From NCBI RefSeq assembly GCF_030144325.1, contig NZ_CP126307.1, positions 5,670,001-5,734,000 of the forward strand: 64,000 nucleotides of DNA. The letters run 5' to 3'. Below, one piece after another: positions 51,940-59,620 of this stretch. The DNA comes from Bosea vestrisii. GTDB taxonomy: Bacteria > Pseudomonadota > Alphaproteobacteria > Rhizobiales > Beijerinckiaceae. Position numbers and translations under genes: made by a program. Under the pieces are notes generated by a model that was given only the letters and a program-made list of their open reading frames with translations, did no database searches and had not been told where the DNA came from. Position 1 is the stretch's first letter, and every line of letters begins with the position of its first letter.

Positions 51940-52767
51940 ATGACGGTGGTCGCACTGTTCGGTGCCGGCGGCAAGATGGGCATGCGGCTCGGCCGCAATC
52001 TCGCCCGCTCGCGCTTCGAGACGCGCCATGTCGAGATCAGCCCGGCCGGCCAGGACCGCATCCGCGACGCCTTCGGCGCCGCCTGCATCGAGCCGGACAC
52101 CGCCATCAAAGGAGCTGAGGTCGTGATCCTGGCGGTGCCTGACACCGCCGTCGGCGCGGTGGCCGCCGGCCTCGTGCCGAAGCTGGCGGCCGGGACGATC
52201 GTCGTCATCCTCGACGCCGCGGCGCCCCATGCCGGTCATCTGCCTGAGCGGGCCGACATCACCTATTTCGTCACCCATCCCTGCCATCCGCCGATCTTCA
52301 ACGACGAGACCGAGGAGGCGGCGCGGGCCGATCATTTCGGCGGCATCGCCGCCAAGCAGCACATCGTCAACGCGCTGATGCAGGGGCCGGAGGCGCACTA
52401 CGCGCTCGGCGAGGAGGTTGCGCGGGCGATCTGGGCGCCGGTGATGCGCTCGCACCGCGTCACCGTCGAGCAGATGGCGATCCTCGAACCAGGTCTCTCG
52501 GAAACTGTCTGCGCCACGCTGCTCGACGCGATGCGTGAGGCGATGGAGGAGGCGATCGCCCGCGGCGTGCCGCGCGAGGCCGCGCGCGACTTTCTGCTCG
52601 GCCATATGAACATCCTGGCGGCGGTGACTTTCGGCGAGGTGCAGGGCGTGTTCTCCGACGCCTGCAACAAGGCGATCGTCTTCGGCAAGGAGACGATCCT
52701 CCGACCCGACTGGAAGCGCCTGTTCGAGCCGGATGAGATCGCCGACAGCGTGCGGCGCATTACCTGA
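51940..52767 (+). CDS. 6-phosphogluconate-dehydrogenase-like NAD(P) enzyme (PGDH_C type)
   Basis: A 275-residue protein with an N-terminal Rossmann domain (VALFGAGGKMGMRLGRNLARS; VVILAVPDTAVGAVAAGL) and a helical C-terminal domain of the PGDH_C type (FVTHPCHPPIFNDE; LLGHMNILAAVTFGEVQGVFSDACNKAI). ATG 51940 is preferred over ATG 51934 since the GGGAGG ends directly before the latter. Such proteins are found in pathways for sugar acids such as apionate or erythronate. Divergent from the CoA-transferase, with the GntR palindrome between. Confidence 0.83.
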   Translation: MTVVALFGAGGKMGMRLGRNLARSRFETRHVEISPAGQDRIRDAFGAACIEPDTAIKGAEVVILAVPDTAVGAVAAGLVPKLAAGTIVVILDAAAPHAGHLPERADITYFVTHPCHPPIFNDETEEAARADHFGGIAAKQHIVNALMQGPEAHYALGEEVARAIWAPVMRSHRVTVEQMAILEPGLSETVCATLLDAMREAMEEAIARGVPREAARDFLLGHMNILAAVTFGEVQGVFSDACNKAIVFGKETILRPDWKRLFEPDEIADSVRRIT

Positions 52768-52851
52768 GGTTGTTCACCGAGGCTTCGGCCGACTCCGAAG
52801 CCGTGATATGCGTCTTTCGCCGGCTAGGCCGGCATGCCTTTGGAGAACCAG

Positions 52852-53487
52852 ATGAGCGCGATCAGCGAGAGGCCGGGCACGACGGTCGACGATGCAGCCC
52901 AACTGCGCGCACTCGTCGGCGAAGAGTCTCTGGTCGTGCAGAAGAAGGTGCTCGACCGGCTCGATCGATTCTGCCGCGACTTCATCGCGCTCTTGCCCTT
53001 TCTCGTGCTGGCAACCGCCGACCGTGAGGGCGGGGTGGATGCCAGTCCGCGCGGTGACGGGCCCGGCTTCGTCCAGGTGCTCGACGAGCGGACGCTGCTG
53101 ATCCCCGACCGGCGCGGCAACAACCGGATCGATTCCTTCCGCAATGTGCTGAGCGCGCCCGGCGTCGGCCTCGTCTTCTTCGTGCCGGGGATCACCGAGA
53201 CGCTGCGCGTCAATGGACGGGCGCGGATGACCACCGACGCCGCGCTGCTGGAACCCCTGGCTATGCAGGAGAAGGCACCGAAGCTCGGCCTGATCGTCGA
53301 TGTCGACGAAGCCTATTTCCATTGCGGCAAGGCGCTGCTCCGCTCGAAGCTCTGGGCTCAGGAGGCGCAGGTCGAGCGCTCGAGCTTCCCGACGCTCGGC
53401 CGCATCGTTGCCGAGCAGACCAAGGCGGTCGATGCCGCCGAAGCCGACGCCAATCTCGAAGAGGCTTACCGCTTGCGGCTCTATTGA
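52852..53487 (+). CDS. PPOX-class FMN-dependent flavoprotein (MSMEG_1061-like)
   Basis: A 211-residue pyridoxamine-phosphate-oxidase-fold protein: FLVLATADREGGVDASPRGDGPGFVQ, RRGNNRIDSFRNVLSAPGVGLVFFVPG, ETLRVNGRARM, and AYFHCGKALLRSKLW at the C-terminus, as in the MSMEG_1061 group. GGAG lies 8 bases before ATG 52852; a second ATG at 52834 is in frame but without such a site. Function unknown. It lies just before the modE-like gene with 26 bases between and could be co-transcribed. Confidence 0.88.
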   Translation: MSAISERPGTTVDDAAQLRALVGEESLVVQKKVLDRLDRFCRDFIALLPFLVLATADREGGVDASPRGDGPGFVQVLDERTLLIPDRRGNNRIDSFRNVLSAPGVGLVFFVPGITETLRVNGRARMTTDAALLEPLAMQEKAPKLGLIVDVDEAYFHCGKALLRSKLWAQEAQVERSSFPTLGRIVAEQTKAVDAAEADANLEEAYRLRLY

Positions 53488-53513
53488 GCGCGCGCGGCCG
53501 CGGAGGGCTGGGC

Positions 53514-53912
53514 ATGTCTAAGGCTGACCAGCCCTTGCCGGCGACGCGCTTCAGCTTTCGGCTCGACTTCACGCCGGGCGGACGCCTAGGCCCTGGTAAG
53601 GTCCAGCTTCTGGAGGCGATCGGCGAGACCGGCTCGATCTCGGCTGCCGGCCGCTCGATGAAGATGTCCTATCGGCGCGCCTGGCTGCTGGTCGACGATC
53701 TCAACCGCATCTTCCGCGCGCCGCTGGTCGAGGCTCAGCCCGGCGGGGCCAAGGGCGGCGGCGCGCATCTGACTCCGCTCGGCCGGGAGATCGTCGCGAA
53801 TTATCGCGCCATCGAGGCGAAGACTCTGGAAGCTGCAGCGGCCGAGATCGCGGCGCTGCGGGAGGCGGTCTCGCCCACGGCTCCCGCGCGCGAGCCCGGC
53901 AAGAAGGCCTGA
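53514..53912 (+). CDS. modE: ModE-like regulator, DNA-binding domain only
   Basis: A 132-residue protein with the LysR-type winged helix of ModE: GKVQLLEAIGETGSISAAGRSMKMSYRRAW, ending with LTPLGREIVANYRAIE. The molybdate-binding TOBE domains of E. coli ModE are absent, as in many short ModE forms. GGAGG precedes ATG 53514. It is convergent with modC and should act on the ModE box in the modA-mop space. Without its own molybdate domain it may sense molybdate through Mop or another partner. Confidence 0.85.
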   Translation: MSKADQPLPATRFSFRLDFTPGGRLGPGKVQLLEAIGETGSISAAGRSMKMSYRRAWLLVDDLNRIFRAPLVEAQPGGAKGGGAHLTPLGREIVANYRAIEAKTLEAAAAEIAALREAVSPTAPAREPGKKA

Positions 53913-53916
53913 GCGC

Positions 53917-55008
53917 TCACGGCGTATCGATCGAGACGCTCTTGATCACCGCATAGACCGGGCTGCCGGGAGCCAGGCGCAATTGCACGGCCGATTTCAC
54001 GGTGAGGCGGGCGAGCAGGCCGGCGCCGTTGCAGTCGAGCCTCACTTCGAGCGCTCCGCCATCGCCTTGCCGATCGCCGATCGCTGAAACACGTCCCGGC
54101 AGGACATTGAGCGCGCTGATCCCGTCGAGCGGCTTGAGGCTGAGCATCACGTCGCTGGCGAGGATGCGCACGCGCAGCGCCGTCCCTTCCGGCACCTTGC
54201 GTCGGGCGATCTGCAACGGCCCAGCCGCCGTCTCCAGGATCGTCAGGCCATGTTCTGGCTCGTGCCGCAGGACACGTGCCTCGAGGATGGCGCCGGCTTC
54301 CGGCGCGGCTGAGAGGATCGGCACGTCGGGGCGGGACATTAGCTCAGCCGTCGGCCCGCTCATCGACACCTTGCCCTGGTCGAGAATGACGAGATGGGTG
54401 GCGAGCCGCGCGACCTCGGCAATCGAATGCGAGACATAGACGATCGGGATGCCGAAGCCGTCGCGCAGGCGTTCGATATAAGGAAGGATTTCGGCCTTTC
54501 GCTCCTCGTCCAGCGAGGCGAGCGGCTCGTCCATCAGCAGCAAGCGCGGCTTGGCGAGCAAGGCCCGCCCGATCGCGACGCGCTGCTTCTCGCCGCCGGA
54601 GAGCGCCCCCGGCTGCCTTTGCAGCAGGTGGCCGATGCCGAGCAGGTCGAGCACATCGTCGAGCTTGCTGCCGCCATCCTCCGCCTTCGGCGCGAACCAG
54701 CGGCCATAGAGCAGGTTCTGGCGCACCGAGAGATGCGGGAAGAGCCGCGCTTCCTGGAAGACATAGCCGATGCGGCGCTTGTGCTTCGGCACGAAGATGC
54801 CAGCGGAGCTGTCGACCATCACCCGTCCGTCGATGACGACGCGGCCGGCCTGCGGCCGGATCAGGCCGGAGATCACATTGACGAGCGAGGTCTTGCCCGA
54901 GCCAGAGCGCCCGAACAACGCCGTCAGGCGCCCATCCGAGGCAAACCCAGCATCGAGCGCGAAGGCGCCCAATCGATGTGAAACGGAAACCTCGATGACC
55001 GCGCTCAT
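53917..55008 (-). CDS. modC: Molybdate ABC transporter ATPase ModC
   Basis: A 363-residue ATPase: Walker A GRSGSGKTS, signature LSGGEKQRVA, Walker B LLLMDEPLASLD, and a C-terminal TOBE/Mop domain from about residue 290 (ISALNVLPGRVSAIG; VKSAVQLRLAPGSPVYAVIKSVSI). This C-terminal domain and length are typical of ModC. ATG 55008 overlaps the modB stop. The frame is open upstream but that part is opposite modB. Confidence 0.95.
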   Translation of the reverse strand: MSAVIEVSVSHRLGAFALDAGFASDGRLTALFGRSGSGKTSLVNVISGLIRPQAGRVVIDGRVMVDSSAGIFVPKHKRRIGYVFQEARLFPHLSVRQNLLYGRWFAPKAEDGGSKLDDVLDLLGIGHLLQRQPGALSGGEKQRVAIGRALLAKPRLLLMDEPLASLDEERKAEILPYIERLRDGFGIPIVYVSHSIAEVARLATHLVILDQGKVSMSGPTAELMSRPDVPILSAAPEAGAILEARVLRHEPEHGLTILETAAGPLQIARRKVPEGTALRVRILASDVMLSLKPLDGISALNVLPGRVSAIGDRQGDGGALEVRLDCNGAGLLARLTVKSAVQLRLAPGSPVYAVIKSVSIDTP

Positions 55009-55703
55009 TCGACGGCGATCCGCCGGCCGACCAGCCGCGCCAGGAATTCCGAGGCGAACAGTGCCGCGACCGAGATCGCGATCGAGATCAGGGTGAGCCG
55101 CATCGCCCCGGCATCGCCGTTGGGTACCTGGGTGAAGGTGTAGATCGCCGAGGGCAGGGTCTGCGTCTCGCCGGGGATGTTGGAGACGAAGGTGATGGTC
55201 GCGCCGAACTCGCCCATCGCCTTGGCGAAGCACAGGATCATGCCGGCAAGGATGCCGGGCAAGGCAAGCGGCAGCGTCACCGTCAGGAACACCCAGAACG
55301 GGCCGGCGCCCAGCGTGCCCGCCGCATCCTCGAGCTTGCGGTCGATCGCTTCGATCGAGAGCCGGATCGCCCGGACCATCAGAGGAAAGCCCATGACGGC
55401 GCAGGCGAGCGCCGCGCCCGTCCAGCGGAAGGACAGGACGATGCCGAACCAGTCATAGAGGAGCTGGCCGATCGGCCCACGCCGGCCGAAGCCGATCAGC
55501 AGGAGATAGCCGGTGACGACCGGCGGCAGGATCAATGGCAGGTGGATGACGGCGTCGAGCAGCGACTTGCCCCAGAAGCGCCCGCGCGCCAGCAGCCACG
55601 CGACGGCGAGCCCCAGAGGCAGGCTCGCCAGCATCGCAGTGGTCGCGACGATCAGGCTGAGGCGGACGGCCGTCCATTCCTCCGGCGTCAGCCAGGCGCT
55701 CAC
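55005..55703 (-). CDS. modB: Molybdate ABC transporter permease ModB
   Basis: A 232-residue permease with five to six helices and the motif DRKLEDAAGTLGAGPFWVFLTVTLPLALPGI, typical of ModB/CysT permeases. N-terminal WTAVRLSLIVATTAMLASLPLGLAVAW and GRRGPIGQLLYDWFGI support ModB. It overlaps modC by 4 bases and lies 10 bases after modA. Confidence 0.94.
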   Translation of the reverse strand: MSAWLTPEEWTAVRLSLIVATTAMLASLPLGLAVAWLLARGRFWGKSLLDAVIHLPLILPPVVTGYLLLIGFGRRGPIGQLLYDWFGIVLSFRWTGAALACAVMGFPLMVRAIRLSIEAIDRKLEDAAGTLGAGPFWVFLTVTLPLALPGILAGMILCFAKAMGEFGATITFVSNIPGETQTLPSAIYTFTQVPNGDAGAMRLTLISIAISVAALFASEFLARLVGRRIAVE

Positions 55704-55713
55704 GAGAAACCCC

Positions 55714-56520
55714 TCAGGAGGACGAGGCGGGCTTGTTCAGGACCGTGAAGCCCTGCTTCTCGAAGCTGGCCTTGGCGCCGTTGCCGCGCAGATAGGTGAG
55801 GAAGCCCTGCGCATCGGGATTGGCGGAATCCTTGGTGATGGCGACCGGGTAGATGATCGGCGGGTGGGTGTCCTCAGGGAAGGTTGCGATCACCTTGACC
55901 TTCGGGTCGGCGGCGGCGTCGGTGGTGTAGACGATGCCGAGCGGCGCCTCGCCGCGCGAGACCAGGAGCAGCGCGGCGCGGACATTGTCGCTCTGCGCGA
56001 TCTTGTCCTTGACCTTGTCCCAGCCGCCCAGCTTCTCCAGCGCCGCCTTGCCGTATTTGCCGGCCGGCACCGAATCGACATTGCCCATGGCGAGCCGGCT
56101 TGAGCCGAGCGCGGCGGAGAGGTCGACCCCTGGCGCCAGCATCACTGTGGTCGTGGCATCGGCGGGGGCGATCAGCGCGATCCGGTTGGCGAGCAGGCTT
56201 ACGCGGCTCTCCTTGATAATCAGGTTTTTCTGCTGGGCGTAGTCCATCCAGTCGAGATCGGCCGAGAGGAAGAGATCGGCCGGCGCACCGCTTTCGAGCT
56301 GCTTCGCCAGCGCGTTGCTTGCCGCATAGGAGATTTTCGGCGCCGGCTTGCCGCTTTCCTTGACCCAGTTGGCCGCGGCCTCGTCGAGCGCGTTCTTCAG
56401 GCTCGCGGCGGCGAAGATCACCAGTTCCTTGCCCTGGGCGAAGGCCGGGCCGGTGAAGGAGGTGACGCCGATCAGCAGCACGGCGGTGAAACCGAGAACA
56501 TGGCGGCGGTTCGATGGCAT
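55714..56520 (-). CDS. modA: Molybdate-binding periplasmic protein ModA
   Basis: A 268-residue protein with signal peptide (ending GPAFAQG) and ModA features: LVIFAAASLKNALDEAAANW, ISYAASNALAKQLESGAPADLFLSAD, NRIALIAP, and VSRGEAPLGIVYTTDAA. ATG 56520 (MPSNRRHVLG) is the first residue of the signal sequence; the longer frame would start in the promoter. First gene of modABC, and the ModE box lies 26-52 bases upstream. Confidence 0.95.
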   Translation of the reverse strand: MPSNRRHVLGFTAVLLIGVTSFTGPAFAQGKELVIFAAASLKNALDEAAANWVKESGKPAPKISYAASNALAKQLESGAPADLFLSADLDWMDYAQQKNLIIKESRVSLLANRIALIAPADATTTVMLAPGVDLSAALGSSRLAMGNVDSVPAGKYGKAALEKLGGWDKVKDKIAQSDNVRAALLLVSRGEAPLGIVYTTDAAADPKVKVIATFPEDTHPPIIYPVAITKDSANPDAQGFLTYLRGNGAKASFEKQGFTVLNKPASSS

Positions 56521-56545
56521 GTGACGGTCCTCGCTGCGGTTGCTG

Positions 56546-56572
56546 TCGCTATGTGCAGCCGAATATAACGGT
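56546..56572. promoter_or_regulatory. ModE box between modA and mop
   Basis: TCGCTATGTG (56546-56555), six bases, then AATATAACGGT (56562-56572) match the two half-sites of the known ModE operator (TCGTTATAT-N6-TATATAACGAT form) with few changes. It sits between the divergent modA and mop genes, so molybdate-loaded control could act on both. Confidence 0.7.
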
Positions 56573-56636
56573 GAGTGACCAAAGGTCGAGTCCGGCAAGA
56601 GCTGGCTCGCAAGCTTGTCAGATCGAGGAGACCAGC

Positions 56637-56843
56637 ATGAAGATTTCCGCCCGCAACCAGCTCAAGGGCACCATCGTCGAGATCGTCAAGGGCGCGACCA
56701 CCGCCCATGTGAAGCTCGATATCGGCGGCACCGTCGTCACCTCGGCGATCACCAATGCCGCGGTCGACGAGCTCAAGCTCGCAGTCGGGCAGACAGCCTA
56801 TGCCGTGGTGAAGGCGTCCGACGTGATGATCGCGATCGACTGA
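56637..56843 (+). CDS. mop: Molybdenum-pterin binding protein (molbindin)
   Basis: A 68-residue single Mop/TOBE domain: MKISARNQLKGTIVEIVKG at the start and the molybdate-binding SAITNAAVDELKL, then AYAVVKASDVMIAID. GAGGAG lies about 10 bases before ATG 56637. Such proteins assemble as hexamers that store molybdate. Divergent from modA with the ModE box between. Confidence 0.94.
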   Translation: MKISARNQLKGTIVEIVKGATTAHVKLDIGGTVVTSAITNAAVDELKLAVGQTAYAVVKASDVMIAID

Positions 56844-56861
56844 GCGCCGGGCTTCAGGTTG

Positions 56862-56881
56862 CGCAGCCGATGCCGGCTGCG
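56862..56881 (+). terminator. Hairpin downstream of mop
   Basis: CGCAGCCG - ATGC - CGGCTGCG is a perfect 8-pair stem 18 bases after the mop stop. No T-run follows, so it may end transcription only with help, or protect the 3' end of the mop message. Confidence 0.5.
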
Positions 56882-56894
56882 TAGCCTTCCGCGC

Positions 56895-56980
56895 AAAGAA
56901 AAAGGCCCACGCCGAAGCGCAGGCCCAAGTCTAGGGAGGAAACGCCCAAGGAGGGCGCCGCAACATCGCTGCTGCGGTGC
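56895..56980 (-). ncRNA. mmgR/suhB-type small RNA
   Basis: Read on the minus strand: hairpin CGCCC-TCCTT-GGGCG (957-943 in the 56 kb block), then unpaired TTTCCTCCCT (56942-56933), then a terminator hairpin GGCCTGCG-CTTCGG-CGTGGGCC followed by TTTTTCTTT (56903-56895). This order, two hairpins around a pyrimidine-rich anti-Shine-Dalgarno-like single strand, is the structure of the alphaproteobacterial mmgR/suhB RNA family. There is no gene on this strand upstream that would need the terminator. The 5' end is uncertain; about 77-90 bases total is expected. Confidence 0.7.
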
Positions 56981-57098
56981 ACAGGAAGTAGGGCGGCTCG
57001 GGACGGCCTGCAAGAGGGAAGGGACAGCAAAGCTGACCCTATTTTGAGCAAATTGCATTTAATCGCGCCGATCGCGCGAAAACGGTGGGTAAACGCCG

Positions 57099-57806
57099 AT
57101 GCCTGGGACGAAACGACGCGGGGCGAACGTTTGCCGAAACGCGTTTCGGAGCCTCCTCATCGTCGGGAGCTTCAGCCTGTGTCCTGTTGCTGAAGCCCAA
57201 ATTCCGCCATCGCCGGCCGAGATCGCGGCCTATGATGCGCTGCATCTTGCGGCTCATCGCGGCGACCTTGCGGCCCTCCGGCACGCAGTTGCAGCCGGCA
57301 ACCGACTCGAAGCCCTGGACGGCGGAGGTCGCACCGCGCTGCACGTCGCAGCTCATGCCCGCCAGCGCGAAGCGATGCGCGAGCTCGCAAAGGCGGGAGC
57401 AGATCCCCGCGCTCTCGACGGCCAATCCTATGATGCGATCACGATCGCTGCCGTCGCCGACGATCTGGAAACCATGCGCATTGCGCTCGCCATCGGCGGC
57501 GACGCACGCGCAATCACCAGCCCCTATCGCGGCACGGCGCTGATCGCGGCGGCCCATCTCGGCCATGACGGCGTAGTCCGCGAGTTGGTCACCGCCGGCG
57601 CGCCGCTCGATCATGTCAACAATCTCGGCTGGACCGCCCTGATCGAGGCAGTGATCCTCGGCGATGGCGGGCCACGCCATGTCGAGACGGTGAGGGCGCT
57701 GGTCGCTGCGGGCGCGCGCCGCGACCTCGCCGATCGCGACGGCGTCACGCCGCTCGAGCATGCCCGCCGCCGTGGCTATACCGCGATGATCACGCTGCTG
57801 CAGTAG
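57099..57806 (+). CDS. Exported ankyrin-repeat protein
   Basis: A 235-residue protein with a likely signal peptide (SLLIVGSFSLCPVAEAQ) and four to five ankyrin repeats (DALHLAAHRGDLAALRHAV; TALHVAAHARQREAMRELA; TALIAAAHLGHDGVVRELV; TALIEAVILGDGGPRHVETV). Such proteins mediate protein contact in the periplasm. The partner is unknown. A Cys in the signal region (SLCPVAEA) is not a clear lipobox. Its stop is adjacent to that of the convergent Anbu gene. Confidence 0.88.
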   Translation: MPGTKRRGANVCRNAFRSLLIVGSFSLCPVAEAQIPPSPAEIAAYDALHLAAHRGDLAALRHAVAAGNRLEALDGGGRTALHVAAHARQREAMRELAKAGADPRALDGQSYDAITIAAVADDLETMRIALAIGGDARAITSPYRGTALIAAAHLGHDGVVRELVTAGAPLDHVNNLGWTALIEAVILGDGGPRHVETVRALVAAGARRDLADRDGVTPLEHARRRGYTAMITLLQ

Positions 57807-58556
57807 TCAGGTAGGGAAATCCGGTGCCGGCAGGCTCGCCACCAGCGCCGTCAGCCCGTCGCTATAGCGCTGGCGCATGTCGGCCCAATAGGGGTGGTTG
57901 CTGTCGTATTTGGCGAGGTGCCGGGTCGAGAAGCTGTCAGCCTCGTAGCGCAGCAGATCGATCGGTGGCGCGACCGAGAGATTAGAGCGGACGGTGGCAT
58001 CGAAGGAGAGCAAAGCGAGCTTGGCCGCCTCGTCGAGCCCGCTCGCCTCCTGCAGTGCCCGGTCGAGGATCGGCTTGCCGTATTTGGTCTCTCCGAGCTG
58101 CAGGAACTGGGTGCGCCCCGAGGCTTCGACGAAGTTGCCGGCCGAGTAGACCTGAAAGAGACGGTGCGGTTCGCCGGCGATCTGGCCGGCGACGATGAAG
58201 GAGCCGTTCGGGTCGCCATAGGGTTCGACGAAGGCGCGGTTGGCGCGCAGCACCTCGCGCAGCACGCCGCCGACGATCTGGGCCACGTCGAACATGGTGC
58301 GCGCCGCCAGGATGTCGCGGTTCTCCACGCCGGTCGAAAGGTCCTGCTTATGCTTGGTGTATTGCCGGATCATGGTGATCACGGCCTGCGTCGTCGCCAG
58401 GTTCCCGGCCGAAAGGATCGCGATCACGCGCTCGTTCGGCACTTCGAACAGAGCGAGCTTCTTTACCACCGCGATCTGGTCGACGCCGGCGCTGGAGCGA
58501 GAATCCGAGGCGAGGATCAGGCCCGACGGCAAAAGGATCCCGAGGCAATAAGTCAT
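57807..58556 (-). CDS. Anbu proteasome-like peptidase
   Basis: A 249-residue Ntn-hydrolase of the Anbu (ancestral beta-subunit) group, relative of HslV and the proteasome: MTYCLGILLPSGLILASDSRSSAGVD, where Thr2 becomes the N-terminal nucleophile after Met removal; SAGNLATTQAVI and NGSFIVAGQI follow. ATG 58556 is the only start that places Thr at position 2, so the upstream frame to 58634 is rejected. In many bacteria it lies with transglutaminase, alpha-E and ATP-grasp genes; none of these is adjacent here. Confidence 0.9.
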   Translation of the reverse strand: MTYCLGILLPSGLILASDSRSSAGVDQIAVVKKLALFEVPNERVIAILSAGNLATTQAVITMIRQYTKHKQDLSTGVENRDILAARTMFDVAQIVGGVLREVLRANRAFVEPYGDPNGSFIVAGQIAGEPHRLFQVYSAGNFVEASGRTQFLQLGETKYGKPILDRALQEASGLDEAAKLALLSFDATVRSNLSVAPPIDLLRYEADSFSTRHLAKYDSNHPYWADMRQRYSDGLTALVASLPAPDFPT

Positions 58557-58692
58557 AATTGGTTCCCCAGCGCGGGCGCAGCATGCGCAGGGGGTACCGA
58601 GTTTGCCAAGCTCCAGACGACGCGATTGCGGCACGGATGGGCGAATGCCAAGGTCGACCGGTTATCGGCTGGGACGTGGCGGAGTTCGGACA

Positions 58693-59616
58693 TTGCGCAA
58701 CCTGTCGGACATCGTCGCGGCCGTTCATGCTGACATCGCCGACCATATCGGCGGCGGCAAGGTGGCCGACTACATCCCGGCATTGTCGCGGGTCGATCCG
58801 CGCCGTTTCGGGCTCGCCGTCGTCACCTGCTCCGGCGAGCATGCGCAGGCAGGCGACGCCAATGTCCCGTTCTCGATCCAGAGCATCTCCAAGGTCTTCA
58901 CGCTGACGCTGGCGCTGGAGCGGGTCGGCGCCCGTCTCTGGCACAGGGTCGGGCGCGAGCCGTCCGGCTCGCCCTTCAACTCGATCGTCCAGCTCGAACA
59001 GGAGCGCGGCGTGCCGCGCAATCCGTTCATCAATGCCGGGGCGCTCGTCGTCACCGATACGCTGCTGACGGGCCGGACGCCGAAGAAGACCGCGGCCGAA
59101 ATCCTCGCCTTCCTGCGCGAGCGCTCGGGCGACCGCACGGTCTCAATCGACGAGGAGGTGGCGGGATCGGAGGCGCAGACCGGCTTCCGCAATGCCAGCC
59201 TCGCCAACTTCATCCGCGCCTTCGGCAATCTGAAGAACCCGGTCGCCGAGGTGCTCGACGTCTATTTCCATCAATGCGCGCTCAAGCTGAGCTGCGCCCA
59301 GCTTGCCCGCGCCGGCCTGTTCCTCGCCGGCGACGGCGTCGATCCGTTTACTGGCGATGTGGTCTGCCGTCCGGCGCGGGCACGCCGCGTCAAGGCGCTG
59401 ATGATGACCTGCGGCCATTACGACGCCTCGGGGGAATTCGCCTTCAAGGTCGGCCTGCCCGGCAAAAGCGGCGTCGGCGGCGGCATCCTCGCCATCGTGC
59501 CGAAGCAGGCGGCGATCGCGGTCTGGTCGCCCGGCCTCAATGCCGCTGGTACGTCGCATGTCGGCGCGCTTGCGCTCGAACGCCTGGTCGAGCGCACCGG
59601 CTGGTCGGTGTTCTAA
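58693..59616 (+). CDS. glsA: Glutaminase
   Basis: A 307-residue glutaminase (beta-lactamase-like fold): active-site S-x-x-K in IQSISKVFTL, NPFINAGALVVTD, SEAQTGFRNASLANFIRAFGN, and the C-terminal KSGVGGGILAIVP. It deamidates glutamine to glutamate and ammonia. TTG 58693 is chosen since GGAG lies 8 bases upstream and the length matches the family; ATG 58645 and TTG 58603 are in-frame alternatives that add residues without similarity. Divergent from Anbu. Confidence 0.92.
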   Translation: MRNLSDIVAAVHADIADHIGGGKVADYIPALSRVDPRRFGLAVVTCSGEHAQAGDANVPFSIQSISKVFTLTLALERVGARLWHRVGREPSGSPFNSIVQLEQERGVPRNPFINAGALVVTDTLLTGRTPKKTAAEILAFLRERSGDRTVSIDEEVAGSEAQTGFRNASLANFIRAFGNLKNPVAEVLDVYFHQCALKLSCAQLARAGLFLAGDGVDPFTGDVVCRPARARRVKALMMTCGHYDASGEFAFKVGLPGKSGVGGGILAIVPKQAAIAVWSPGLNAAGTSHVGALALERLVERTGWSVF

Positions 59617-59620
59617 ACCT

